Assembly (NCBI GenBank): GCA_027484725.1
Contig: JAIXSK010000018.1
Span: 1 to 64,000 of the forward strand
DNA from: Flavobacterium sp.
Lineage (GTDB): Bacteria; Bacteroidota; Bacteroidia; Flavobacteriales; Flavobacteriaceae
Direction of reading: 5' to 3'
Length of the DNA: 64,000 nt
In this document: in pieces, positions 25,709 through 34,636 of the stretch
How positions within the stretch are numbered: the first letter of the stretch is position 1
Layout of the letters: each line of letters starts with the position of its first letter
Notes under the pieces: model-generated
What the model saw: the letters and a program-made list of their open reading frames with translations, nothing else
Told to the model about the DNA's origin: nothing
The model's database searches: none
Position numbers and translations under genes: made by a program

Positions 25709-27021
25709 AGATTTTCGCCGTGTTGGGTAATATCAAGCCCGAGCTCTTCTTTTTCTTCGCTCACACGCAAAGGAGTCAGTTTATTGACTACAAAAAACAC
25801 TATATACGACATGGTAAAAGCAAATACTGAAACCAAAACCAAGGCTATGAGTTGATGTAAAAACAAAGTAGTTTCGCCAAAAATTAACCCTTGGTCGGTC
25901 ACTGCCGGATTGACTTGTTTAGAGGCAAAAACACCCGTGAGTAACATCCCGACCATACCGCCAACTCCGTGACAACTGAACACATCAAGCGCATCGTCAA
26001 TTTTTCCTTTCGGAAATTTAGACACCATTACATTACTGACCCAACTGCTGAAAATCCCGATAAAAATAGCATGGGGCATACTTACATAACCTGCCGCTGG
26101 AGTAATGGCTACCAATCCGACGACCGAGCCGATACAAGCGCCCATGGCCGAGGGTTTGTGCCCCCAGATTTTATCTAAAAACACCCATGCCATGGCAGCG
26201 GCAGCGGCAGCCACCGTAGTGGTTCCGAGGGCTTGAACCGCAATTCCGTTGGCACCCATGGCTGAACCAGCATTGAATCCGAACCAGCCAAACCAGAGCA
26301 ATCCGGTTCCGAGTAAAACATAAGTGATTCTGGCCGGACTGGTGGTTTGCGTTTTTCTTTTCCCAAGAAAAATAGCGCCTGCCAAAGCCGCCCAACCGGC
26401 ACTCATGTGTACTACGGTTCCGCCGGCAAAATCAAGTACCCCCATTTTAAACAACAGGCCGTCAGGATGCCAGGTGCAATGCGCTAGTGGTGTATACACC
26501 AACAGAATAAACAAAACCATAAACAGTAAATAAGCCCAAAAACGGATGCGCTCAGCAAAAGCTCCGGTTACCAAAGCCGGTGTAATAATGGCAAACTTGG
26601 CTTGAAACAAGGCAAACAGCAAAAAAGGAATCGTGGGCGCCAAAGGCCAAACACTCGATGCATTTACTTTTTGGAAAAAGATATAATCCGTAGGGTTGCC
26701 AATGAGTCCGCCGATGCTGCTGCCGAACGACAAACCAAAAGCGACCACTACCCAAAGTACCGTAACAATGACCATAGCCATAAAACTTTGCATCATGGTA
26801 CTGATGACATTTTTTTTGCCCACCATGCCGCCGTAGAAAAACCCCAGACCAGGAGTCATCAGCAAAACCAATGCAGTAGCTACCAGCATCCAAGCGGTAT
26901 CGCCAGTATCAAATTGTGTTGTAACCGAAAGTTGATTGGGCACACCAACCAATATGAGATGCGAAAATAGACTGAGTAGTAAAAGTAAAACAAGTATAAA
27001 ACTAAGGACAATTCTTCTCAT
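25705..27021 (-). CDS. amt: Ammonium transporter (Amt/MEP)
   Basis: Inner-membrane ammonium channel with a signal-like first helix and about eleven helices over 438 residues. Family blocks are clear: TALVLLMTPGLGFFYGGMV near 50-68, DFAGGTVVHMSAGWAALAGA near 198, GLLWFGWFGFNAGS near 237 and DDALDVFSCHGVGGMVG near 345, with the channel histidines in VVHMSAG and SCHGVGG. No glnB/glnK lies next to it, which is less usual. It converges on the photolyase operon with a four-base overlap. Confidence 0.94.
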   Translation of the reverse strand: MRRIVLSFILVLLLLLSLFSHLILVGVPNQLSVTTQFDTGDTAWMLVATALVLLMTPGLGFFYGGMVGKKNVISTMMQSFMAMVIVTVLWVVVAFGLSFGSSIGGLIGNPTDYIFFQKVNASSVWPLAPTIPFLLFALFQAKFAIITPALVTGAFAERIRFWAYLLFMVLFILLVYTPLAHCTWHPDGLLFKMGVLDFAGGTVVHMSAGWAALAGAIFLGKRKTQTTSPARITYVLLGTGLLWFGWFGFNAGSAMGANGIAVQALGTTTVAAAAAAMAWVFLDKIWGHKPSAMGACIGSVVGLVAITPAAGYVSMPHAIFIGIFSSWVSNVMVSKFPKGKIDDALDVFSCHGVGGMVGMLLTGVFASKQVNPAVTDQGLIFGETTLFLHQLIALVLVSVFAFTMSYIVFFVVNKLTPLRVSEEKEELGLDITQHGENL

Positions 27022-27189
27022 AAATAACAGCTTAAAAATCTAAAATTATAAAATTGAATTTAACCCCAATAATTTATACGCAAATACATGATTATTTTTA
27101 TTAATTTTCAATTTTACCCTGTAAATTTTTAGGGTATGTTCTAAAATTAGCATTTATTTTTATCAAGACGCCTTTCCTGAAAATAAAAA

Positions 27190-27209
27190 ACCCACTCAAA
27201 TAAGTGGGT
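27190..27209 (-). terminator. Terminator after the agmatinase-like gene
   Basis: Stem ACCCACT / AGTGGGT with loop CAAATA, flanked on the minus-strand 3' side by TTTTTTATTT. Confidence 0.8.
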
Positions 27210-27232
27210 CAATTATAAATTATTTGATGTTT

Positions 27233-28315
27233 TTAAAAGCTGATTCTCTTTCCGACTTCAAGACCGTTGTTCTGAGCCCAAACACCACACATATGATACA
27301 ACATACGCGCACCCACGTTTCCGTCCCAATCATCATCACCCGGAGCTACTTCTACCAAGTCCATTCCGATGATTTGTTTTCCGCTTTGGGCCAATTTGTT
27401 GAATAAATAAGCGGCTTGCTCGTATGAGAAACCGCCCGGAACCGGTGTGCCTGTATGGGGCGCATACCATGAGTACATTCCGTCAATATCAAAACTGACA
27501 GCTACTTTTTGAGGCAGCGCAGCAATGATTTGATCACACTGAGCATCCCAAGTCATGCCTTTAAAAGTTTGGGCTTTCATATCGGCATCGGTATGCACTT
27601 GAACACGCCCGGCCTGTGATTGAATCACTTCAACTTCTTGCGCACAAAAATCGCGAATACCAATCTGAACAATTTTGCTGATTTGCGGAATCTGCAACGC
27701 ATTATACATAATTGACGCATGCGAATACGTGAATCCTTCATAAGCAATCCGCAAATCCATATGTGCATCGAGGTGCAAAATGCCAAAGTTGTCGTGTTGG
27801 GTAGCCAATGCCTGGTAATAACCCAATGGGGTTGAATGATCGCCTCCGAGCAGAACCACTTTTTTCCCTTGTTGCATCCAATACAAAATTCGTTCGCGCA
27901 CTTGGCTGTTCAAATCGGCGCAGGCTTGGTTGATGGTGTGCAAATCGGCTTTTAATTTTGTGTGTTCTTCTACTGATTCACCGCTTTCTAAAGCTTCAAT
28001 AATAGGTTGCGCCATGGCTTTATATTGAACGCTTTTATGTGCCCATGAAGCAATGAGTTCGCTGTTGTCGTAGTAGATTCCGAGTTTCCAAAGTTCCGGA
28101 AAATCTTGGTGGTGCAAATCAACCTGAAACGAAGCGTCAAAAATAGCTTCCGGCCCTTCTGAAGCACCGGCGCCATAACTAACGGTTACTTCCCACGGCA
28201 CTGGCACCACAATGATTTCGCTGTCGTGTGCTGAAAAAGGCAATCCGAATATAGTTTGATCGGCCAAGCCGGGTTGCGACGGATCAAAGCCGGCGATGAT
28301 TTCTTGTTTGGTCAT
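27233..28315 (-). CDS. Ureohydrolase: agmatinase/arginase/formimidoylglutamase family
   Basis: Binuclear manganese hydrolase acting on a guanidino or related group. Metal motifs are present in order: LLGGDHSTPLG near 197, ILHLDAHMDLR near 222, SFDIDGMYSWYAPHTGTPVPG near 305. A C-terminal EVAPGDDDWDGN block follows. The substrate (agmatine, arginine or formimidoylglutamate) cannot be fixed from these motifs alone. The start MTKQEII at 28315 is supported by a promoter TATCTTTG 37 bases upstream; about 360 residues. Confidence 0.88.
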   Translation of the reverse strand: MTKQEIIAGFDPSQPGLADQTIFGLPFSAHDSEIIVVPVPWEVTVSYGAGASEGPEAIFDASFQVDLHHQDFPELWKLGIYYDNSELIASWAHKSVQYKAMAQPIIEALESGESVEEHTKLKADLHTINQACADLNSQVRERILYWMQQGKKVVLLGGDHSTPLGYYQALATQHDNFGILHLDAHMDLRIAYEGFTYSHASIMYNALQIPQISKIVQIGIRDFCAQEVEVIQSQAGRVQVHTDADMKAQTFKGMTWDAQCDQIIAALPQKVAVSFDIDGMYSWYAPHTGTPVPGGFSYEQAAYLFNKLAQSGKQIIGMDLVEVAPGDDDWDGNVGARMLYHMCGVWAQNNGLEVGKRISF

Positions 28316-28351
28316 GATATAATCAAGAATTGAAAATTTGTTTTTGTCGGG

Positions 28352-28359
28352 CAAAGATA
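28352..28359 (-). promoter_or_regulatory. -7 element for the ureohydrolase gene
   Basis: Minus-strand TATCTTTG with TTTTG 18 bases farther upstream, a good -7/-33 pair, 37 bases before the chosen ATG. Confidence 0.6.
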
Positions 28360-28470
28360 ATCGCATTGATTCGATTGCAAAAGAAAACCAACAATTTCTA
28401 ACGCATGACAATTGTCAGGTTTTAAATGCGCGGTAATGCTGATTTTTACGGATTATTAAAATCAAACGGC

Positions 28471-30282
28471 ATGACAACATCTCTTCATACTTTTCACATT
28501 CCCGTTATGGGGCTCGCTTTTACGATTGACACTCCGATTCGGTTGGCGCATTTGGGCATCTCATCGGTAGTGGCTATTACCGACGATGAACTTATTGAGC
28601 GCATGCGGGCTTTTTACAGTGAAAAATTCAAAAAACCGTATGCCGAAATCAGTCACAAAATAGACGATTTCAGAGCGCAACGCATCACGCATTATTTGAA
28701 TTTGATGGATGAATTGGTTCACGAAAAATTTGAATCATTCAAGGTTGAATTAATCCAAAGCAAAACGGCGCTTGAAAATTATTTGGCAATGCTTCCGAAT
28801 CAATCTGAAATCAAAGCCCAACTAAATCAACTCATAGACGAAGGTGCTCTGCAAACCGAACGATTCAAAAAATACATCGAAACCCATTTACATCCGGGTG
28901 CGATTGATGTGAACATCATGACCAAAGTTGATAAAGAAAACTTTGACAAAAACACACCGCTGGGCACTGAATTTAACGACGCCCATGCTGCTTTGCGCGG
29001 ATTTGCAATGAGTAACTTGAATTCATCGGTGGTGCTTTCGGCCGGAATGAACCCCAGATTATACAGCTATTTTGAATCATTTGCAGATTTTTATCCGGAT
29101 GAAAACGGACAGTTAAAAAAGAAAATCATCCTCAAAGTAAGTGATTTTCGCTCGGCGATGATTCAAGGAAATTTCTTGGCCAAGAAAGGTTTATGGGTTT
29201 CAGAATACCGAATTGAATCGGGCTTGAATTGCGGCGGGCACGCTTTTGCCACCGATGGTTATTTGATGGGGCCGATTTTAGAAGAATTCAAACAGAAAAA
29301 AAACGAGCTGATTGATTCGGCATTTGCGCTGATGACCAAAGCGCTGGAACACAAACAAAAGGCAATTCCCAAGCAACCTTTCCCTATTAAAATAACTGCA
29401 CAAGGTGGTGTGGGAACTGCTGAAGAACACGCGTTTTTATTAGAACATTACGCCTTGGATTCTGTGGGTTGGGGCTCTCCGTTTTTGCTCGTGCCCGAAG
29501 CTACTTCGGTGGATGCCGAAACGCGAAAACTATTAGCACAAGCACAAGAATCTGATTTTTATTTGAGTCACATTTCACCACTCGGCGTTCCGTTTAATAC
29601 GGTTAAAGGCACCACCAATGAAATGCACAAAAGCAAACGCATCGAGCAAAACAAAGCCGGAAGTTCTTGCCCCAAAAAACTCTTAGCGCTGAGTAAAGAA
29701 TACGACGACCAAGGCATTTGCACGGCCTCTAAAAAATATCAAGACCTGAAACTCGAAGCATTAAACGAGCAAAAAGAAACCTTATCAACGACAGAGTATC
29801 ATCGTTTAAAAAGCAAAATCACCGAAAAAGCTTGCTTGTGTGTGGCGCTGGCCAATGCATCGTATCTTGAAAATAACTTACCCATCAAAGGCCAAGCGCA
29901 AGGCGTGGTCATTTGCCCGGGGCCGAACTTGGCTTATTTTGATCGAGAAATATCATTGTATGAAATGGTGCGCCACATCTACGGAAATGCCCAAGTATTA
30001 TCAGATAAAAACCGACCGATGTTTTTGATGAAAGAATTGAGTTTATATATTTCTTATCTGCAAAATGAATTAAGTGAACAATTCGAAAAGGCCAATGCAG
30101 CGCAAATCAAAAAATGGCAATCGTTCAAAAACAATCTTCTGCAAGGAATTGATTATTACAAAAACTTGTTCCCACAAATGAGTTATTTTAGCCAAATCCG
30201 CAGCGAAATCATGCAACAGCTATCTCAAGCCGAAATCGAACTTGAAGCCATCGAACTCGAACCTGTAGCGGTTTGCAGTTAG
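28471..30282 (+). CDS. Unrecognised 603-residue protein, TIM-barrel-like features
   Basis: I do not recognise this protein by name. The first half suggests an FMN-binding barrel like nitronate monooxygenase: HIPVMGLAFTIDTPIRLAHL at the start, GLNCGGHAF near 255, and ITAQGGVGTAEEHAFLL then VGWGSPFLLVPEAT near 310-345. The second half has spaced cysteines (SSCPKKLL, GICTASKK, KACLCVA, VICPGPN) that could hold a metal or cluster. No signal peptide. The start at 28471 removes 15 unlikely residues; ATG 28426 is an alternative. It stands alone between the ureohydrolase (divergent) and kynureninase (convergent) genes. Confidence 0.7.
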   Translation: MTTSLHTFHIPVMGLAFTIDTPIRLAHLGISSVVAITDDELIERMRAFYSEKFKKPYAEISHKIDDFRAQRITHYLNLMDELVHEKFESFKVELIQSKTALENYLAMLPNQSEIKAQLNQLIDEGALQTERFKKYIETHLHPGAIDVNIMTKVDKENFDKNTPLGTEFNDAHAALRGFAMSNLNSSVVLSAGMNPRLYSYFESFADFYPDENGQLKKKIILKVSDFRSAMIQGNFLAKKGLWVSEYRIESGLNCGGHAFATDGYLMGPILEEFKQKKNELIDSAFALMTKALEHKQKAIPKQPFPIKITAQGGVGTAEEHAFLLEHYALDSVGWGSPFLLVPEATSVDAETRKLLAQAQESDFYLSHISPLGVPFNTVKGTTNEMHKSKRIEQNKAGSSCPKKLLALSKEYDDQGICTASKKYQDLKLEALNEQKETLSTTEYHRLKSKITEKACLCVALANASYLENNLPIKGQAQGVVICPGPNLAYFDREISLYEMVRHIYGNAQVLSDKNRPMFLMKELSLYISYLQNELSEQFEKANAAQIKKWQSFKNNLLQGIDYYKNLFPQMSYFSQIRSEIMQQLSQAEIELEAIELEPVAVCS

Positions 30283-31566
30283 TTATTGAGCTTTAGATAA
30301 AATACCTGCTTTGAGGATTTGTCCAAAATCATACATATCTTCATAAGAAGTATACAACGGAACCGGCGCCAAGCGAATCACATTGGGTTCGCGCCAATCG
30401 GTAATCACGCCGTTGGACATCAGATAATCAAACAGAGTGCGGCCTTCGCCGTGTAAAAATACCGAAAGTTGTGAGGCGCGTTCTGTTAAGTTTTTGGGGG
30501 TAATGATCTCAAAAGTACTGTCCACCTCGGCATCAATTTGTTGGAGAATAAATTCTAGATAAGCCGTAATTTGGTTGCGTTTGGCTACCAGTGCAGGCAT
30601 GCCAACTTCGGCAAACATTTCAACCGAAGCCAAATAAGGCGCAAGAGACAAAATCGGTAAATTGCTTACTTGCCAACCGTTGGCACCGGCCACCGGATCA
30701 AAATCGGGTTCCATCTTAAAACGACGCTCTTTGTTGTGGCCCCACCATCCGGCAAAACGATGGAGTTTTTTGTTGTGGTGGTGTTTTTCGTGCACAAAAC
30801 AACCCGAAGCATTGCCCGGGCCTGAGTTCATGTATTTATAACTACACCAACTGGCAAAATCAACTTGCCAATCGTGTAGGTTCATTTCAATATTTCCGGC
30901 GGCGTGGGCTAAATCCCAACCCACGATTGCGCCCTGTTCGTGACCGGCAGCGGTGATTTGTTGCATGTCAAAAACTTGCCCGGTATAGTAATTCACGCCC
31001 CCGATAAAAACCAAAGCCAATGCATCACCTACTTCTTGAATCTTGTTCAAAACATCTTCTAAGCGAATGTTGTGCTCGCCCGCGCGACGCTTGATTTCAA
31101 CAATAGCATCGGCGGGTTCGTATCCGTGAAAACGCACCTGACTTTGCAACAAATATTGGTCAGACGGAAAAGCTTTCTCTTCGCAAATAATTTTGTATCG
31201 TTTGCCCTGCGGCTGATAAAACGAAACCATCAGCAAGTGCAAATTCACCGTCAGGGTATTCATCACCGTAACTTCTGAAGGCAAAGCACCCACAATTTTA
31301 CTCAATGGTTCGCAAAAACGCTCATGATAATCCCACCAAGGTTTTTGAGCATAAAAATGGCCTTCGACCGCCAAGTTCGCCCAATCATCCATCACATCTT
31401 GCACATACTGAGCTGTTCTTTTGGGCTGCAAACCGAGTGAATTTCCGGTAAAGTAAATCACGTTTTTCCCGTTGTGCTGCGGAAATATAAATTCGCTTTT
31501 GTATGTTTTGAGCGGATCTTGTGCATCGAGTTGTTGGGCAAATGCGCGGGTGTTTTCAAAAACCAT
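30283..31566 (-). CDS. kynU: Kynureninase
   Basis: PLP enzyme that splits 3-hydroxykynurenine (or kynurenine) to 3-hydroxyanthranilate and alanine. Visible are VIYFTGNSLGLQPK near residue 35, VMNTLTVNLHLLMVSFYQP near 100, the HEQGAIVGWDLAHAAGN block near 215, and the PLP-lysine region FASWCSYKYMNSGPGNASG near 235-255. About 427 residues. Start MVFENTRAF at 31566. It completes the step after kmo (20.5 kb), but the two are 9 kb apart and not one operon. Confidence 0.94.
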   Translation of the reverse strand: MVFENTRAFAQQLDAQDPLKTYKSEFIFPQHNGKNVIYFTGNSLGLQPKRTAQYVQDVMDDWANLAVEGHFYAQKPWWDYHERFCEPLSKIVGALPSEVTVMNTLTVNLHLLMVSFYQPQGKRYKIICEEKAFPSDQYLLQSQVRFHGYEPADAIVEIKRRAGEHNIRLEDVLNKIQEVGDALALVFIGGVNYYTGQVFDMQQITAAGHEQGAIVGWDLAHAAGNIEMNLHDWQVDFASWCSYKYMNSGPGNASGCFVHEKHHHNKKLHRFAGWWGHNKERRFKMEPDFDPVAGANGWQVSNLPILSLAPYLASVEMFAEVGMPALVAKRNQITAYLEFILQQIDAEVDSTFEIITPKNLTERASQLSVFLHGEGRTLFDYLMSNGVITDWREPNVIRLAPVPLYTSYEDMYDFGQILKAGILSKAQ

Positions 31567-31666
31567 GGCCGTTGTTTTAAAGGTGCGTAAAAATAACAAA
31601 ATTTAGTTGGAACCGTTGGTTAATTATACGCAGAAAACTGTACTTTTAACTTCAAATGAATGAACT

Positions 31667-32398
31667 ATGAAAAACCAAGCAAATGCCCTGATTATTGCGG
31701 TGGCTGTTATTGTAGCCGCCTTTTTATTTTCAAGCGCTTTTAAAAACAGAAACCAAAGCAATGACACCATTAGCGTGACGGGTTTGGGCAAGAAAGATTT
31801 TACTTCAGATTTGATTGTATGGAGCGGATCATTTTCAAAGAAAAGTATGGTACTGAAAGAGGCCTATGCTTCCCTCGATGCCGACCGTGAAAAAATCAAG
31901 AACTATCTAGTAAGCAAAGGAATTGCTGCTTCGGATATTGTTTTTTCAGCGGTGAATTTCAACAAAGATTTTGACTATACGTATAACGAAAACGGCACCA
32001 CGCGCCAGCAAATTTTTACCGGTTTCAACCTGACGCAAACCGTGACGGTACAATCAAAAGAAGTCAACAGCATTGAAGAAATTTCGCGCCAATCAAGCGA
32101 ACTGATTAATTCAGGGGTGGAATTTTACTCGAACCCGCCTGAATATTATTATACCAAACTGGCCGAACTCAAAATCAAGATGATTGCTGAAGCCACCAAG
32201 GATGCCCGCATCCGTGCCGAAAGCATCGCGCAAAATGCCGGAGCCAGTCTCGGGCATTTGAAAAAATCAGACATGGGTGTTTTTCAGATTACAGGTCAAA
32301 ACTCATCAGAAGATTTCTCTTATGGTGGTTCGTTCAACACAACTTCAAAAAACAAAACAGCCAATATTACGGTGAAGTTGGTGTATCAGGTAGATTAA
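31667..32398 (+). CDS. SIMPL-domain (DUF541) exported protein
   Basis: A 243-residue protein with an N-terminal membrane segment (ALIIAVAVIVAAFLFSSAF) that may anchor it, then a SIMPL/DUF541 domain: ISVTGLGKKDFTSDLIVWSGSF at the start, EATKDARIRAESIAQNAGASLG near 185 and NITVKLVYQVD at the end. The family is periplasmic with no firm role; members bind other envelope proteins. A near-consensus -7 (TACTTTTA) lies at 31640. Confidence 0.85.
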   Translation: MKNQANALIIAVAVIVAAFLFSSAFKNRNQSNDTISVTGLGKKDFTSDLIVWSGSFSKKSMVLKEAYASLDADREKIKNYLVSKGIAASDIVFSAVNFNKDFDYTYNENGTTRQQIFTGFNLTQTVTVQSKEVNSIEEISRQSSELINSGVEFYSNPPEYYYTKLAELKIKMIAEATKDARIRAESIAQNAGASLGHLKKSDMGVFQITGQNSSEDFSYGGSFNTTSKNKTANITVKLVYQVD

Positions 32399-32440
32399 TC
32401 GACAAAACTTTAAATAAAATTTAACTGTATTTTGCTTCTT

Positions 32441-33022
32441 ATGAATCAAGGTTTTTTTTGGATTTTATGTTTCTTGAGTCTGGCTTGTAAAGCCCAAAAC
32501 ACCATTGATTGGGATGGTAAATACCAGCTTCAGCGTGCAGATTTTCAGTCGGCGGCTACACAAATCGGAAACACCAATCTGTATAGTTTGCACACAGCTG
32601 CCAATATTGATTTTTCATTTTATATGAGCAATGCTGAATTTATGTTTACGCGCAATTTCAATTCAAAAGTGAATTGTGTGTTCAACAAAGAAGCTTCTTC
32701 ATTGGTGGCGCCCAACGATGAAATTGCTGATGATTTAGTTGAATTTGCGCGTTATGAATTTGACTTATCAGAGCTGTATGCCCGAAAATTCAGAAAAAAA
32801 CTTTTTGAAGAGAAAAGCACTTTTTCAAGTGTGCGTTTTGTGCAACCTGCTTTTGACCAAATGCAAAAAGAATTCAGTAACCGACATACGCTGGCCGGAA
32901 AAATTACAGACCTGGGCAGAAACCAAGAAGAACTCAGCAAACTGCGCCAAGAAGTTTTGGCTGAAATTGAACTGCTTTCAGATTTTTGCAAACTGTGCAA
33001 ACCTTCTAAAAAGAAAAAGTAG
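32441..33022 (+). CDS. Exported hypothetical protein
   Basis: Not recognised. A 193-residue protein with a signal peptide (FFWILCFLSLACKAQ), which could also be read as a lipoprotein signal at LAC. The rest is charged with likely helices in the second half (EFDLSELYARKFRKKLFEE, QEELSKLRQEVLAEIELL) and a Lys-rich tail (CKPSKKKK). Start 32441 (MNQGFF) is chosen over 32432. It follows the SIMPL gene by about 40 bases and may share its transcript. Confidence 0.65.
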   Translation: MNQGFFWILCFLSLACKAQNTIDWDGKYQLQRADFQSAATQIGNTNLYSLHTAANIDFSFYMSNAEFMFTRNFNSKVNCVFNKEASSLVAPNDEIADDLVEFARYEFDLSELYARKFRKKLFEEKSTFSSVRFVQPAFDQMQKEFSNRHTLAGKITDLGRNQEELSKLRQEVLAEIELLSDFCKLCKPSKKKK

Positions 33023-33182
33023 GAAGAGACAACAACTCATTTTTATTTGCGTTAGCCCGCAGCGCAGCCAGTTGCTCCTGTATGCCTTCAGAAAGACTCA
33101 AAAAAAAGCAGAAGAAATCGCTGCGCTTTAAAACAAAAGAGACGAAAAGATTTTGGAATTGGTTGATGGAATCTTGAAAGAC

Positions 33183-33353
33183 TAAACTTTTTAAACTTTT
33201 TAAACTTCCTAAACTTTTTAAACTTCCTAAACTTCCTAAACTTTTTAAACTTCCTAAACTTTTTAAACTTCCTAAACTTTTTAAACTTCCTAAACTTCCT
33301 AAACTTCCTAAACTTTTTAAACTTCCTAAACTTTTTAAACTTCCTAAACTTTA
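33183..33353. repeat. 9-bp minisatellite, 19 units in two states
   Basis: Nineteen head-to-tail units TAAACTT followed by either TT or CC (the last by TA). The order is TT TT CC TT CC CC TT CC TT CC TT CC CC CC TT CC TT CC TA. Mixed TC or CT units do not occur, so the two variable bases change together. Located between two convergent genes. Confidence 0.95.
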
Positions 33354-33414
33354 TCTAATCTACTATAAATGAACACTGTTTGAGTTAAAGTATTTCTTGA
33401 CAACTATTCATAAA

Positions 33415-33440
33415 AAAATCCCGCACGAAACGGGATTTTT
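33415..33440 (-). terminator. Terminator after queA
   Basis: Stem AAAATCCCG / CGGGATTTT with loop CACGAAA and T runs, 29 bases past the queA stop. Confidence 0.85.
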
Positions 33441-33468
33441 AATTTTATATACTAGTGAAAATGCTTGA

Positions 33469-34518
33469 TTAGATAATCAACATTGCATCGCCGTAGGAAT
33501 AAAAACGGTAACCTTCTTTGATGGCTTCGTCGTAGGCTTTTTTCATCAAATCGTGTCCGCAAAACGCCGAAATCATCATGAGCAACGTTGATTTTGGCGT
33601 ATGAAAATTAGTAATCATGCAGTTAGCGATGCTAAAATCATAGGGCGGAAAAATGAATTTGTTGGTCCAGCCCACAAACGGATTGAGCGTTTTGGCCGAT
33701 GAAACAGAACTTTCAGTGGCGCGGATACATGTAGTTCCGACAGCACAAACTCTTTTTCGGTCAGCTTTGGCTTTGTTGACTATGTCGCAAGCTTCTTGGG
33801 TAATGAAGAGCTCTTCAGAATCCATTTTGTGTTTGGATAAGTCTTCAACCTCAACCGGATTGAAGGTTCCCAACCCCACGTGCAAAGTTATTTCGGCAAA
33901 ATTGACACCTTTGATTTCTAAACGCTTCATCAAATGTTTTGAGAAATGTAAACCCGCGGTAGGTGCTGCAACGGCTCCTTCGTTTTTGGCATAAATGGTT
34001 TGATAGCGCTCAGCATCTTCGGGAATAACCTCGCGGTTGATGTATTTAGGAATCGGCGTTTCACCCAATTCTTTGAGTTTGCGGCGGAATTCTTCATAAG
34101 AGCCGTCGTACAAGAAACGCAAAGTACGACCGCGCGAAGTAGTGTTGTCAATTACCTCTGCTACAAGTGAATCATCATCCCCAAAATAAAGTTTATTTCC
34201 GATACGAATTTTGCGTGCCGGATCAACGAGTACATCCCAAAGACGTTGCTCTGAGTTGAGCTCGCGCAACAAGAATACTTCAATACGGGCACCGGTTTTT
34301 TCTTTGTTTCCGTACAAACGTGCCGGAAAAACTTTGGTGTTGTTGATGATAAAAACATCGCCGTCATCAAAGTAATCAATGATGTCTTTAAACATTTTGT
34401 GTTCAATGGTTTGCGCCGCGCGATTCACGACCATGAGTCTTGATTCATCTCGGTTCTCGGCCGGGAACTCTGCCAACAGTTCTTTGGGCAGATTAAAATT
34501 GAAGTGTGATAATTTCAT
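33469..34518 (-). CDS. queA: S-adenosylmethionine:tRNA ribosyltransferase-isomerase QueA
   Basis: Makes epoxyqueuosine in tRNA by transferring ribose from SAM to preQ1-modified tRNA. Typical blocks: [21 protein letters not shown] at the start, [17 protein letters not shown] near 55-72, [16 protein letters not shown] near 187 and [18 protein letters not shown] near 305. 349 residues, normal. Start 34518 fits the family; a -7 box TATATTTG lies 44 bases upstream with a hairpin between. Last gene of the aroA block in position, but it has its own promoter candidate. Confidence 0.95.
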   Translation of the reverse strand: MKLSHFNFNLPKELLAEFPAENRDESRLMVVNRAAQTIEHKMFKDIIDYFDDGDVFIINNTKVFPARLYGNKEKTGARIEVFLLRELNSEQRLWDVLVDPARKIRIGNKLYFGDDDSLVAEVIDNTTSRGRTLRFLYDGSYEEFRRKLKELGETPIPKYINREVIPEDAERYQTIYAKNEGAVAAPTAGLHFSKHLMKRLEIKGVNFAEITLHVGLGTFNPVEVEDLSKHKMDSEELFITQEACDIVNKAKADRKRVCAVGTTCIRATESSVSSAKTLNPFVGWTNKFIFPPYDFSIANCMITNFHTPKSTLLMMISAFCGHDLMKKAYDEAIKEGYRFYSYGDAMLII

Positions 34519-34539
34519 ATAGAACGGTTCGTTTTGCAA

Positions 34540-34555
34540 GTTGTTTTGAAACAAC
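34540..34555 (-). promoter_or_regulatory. Inverted repeat at the start of the queA leader
   Basis: GTTGTTT, two bases, AAACAAC: a perfect 7-bp inverted repeat between the queA -7 box (34562-34569, TATATTTG on the minus strand) and the ATG. It could be an operator or a 5' mRNA hairpin. Confidence 0.45.
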
Positions 34556-34636
34556 CGGCCGCAAATATACGTTGCCTGTATAGGCGTTGTCAAGTAAATC
34601 GGGATTTATTTTTTGAAGTACGCTCTGGTTCTGGGC

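Larger units (their letters stand above)
33023..33468. other. Repeat-bearing intergenic region
   Basis: About 446 bases without a convincing gene. It contains a short protein-like frame ending in ILELVDGILKD (about 33130-33183) without a start codon, possibly a gene remnant, then the 9-bp minisatellite and the queA terminator. Confidence 0.6.

Noticed and set aside
32739..33131. Plus-strand frame overlapping the end of the exported hypothetical gene
   Set aside because: It is a +1 shadow of the gene at 32441-33022 running into non-coding DNA.
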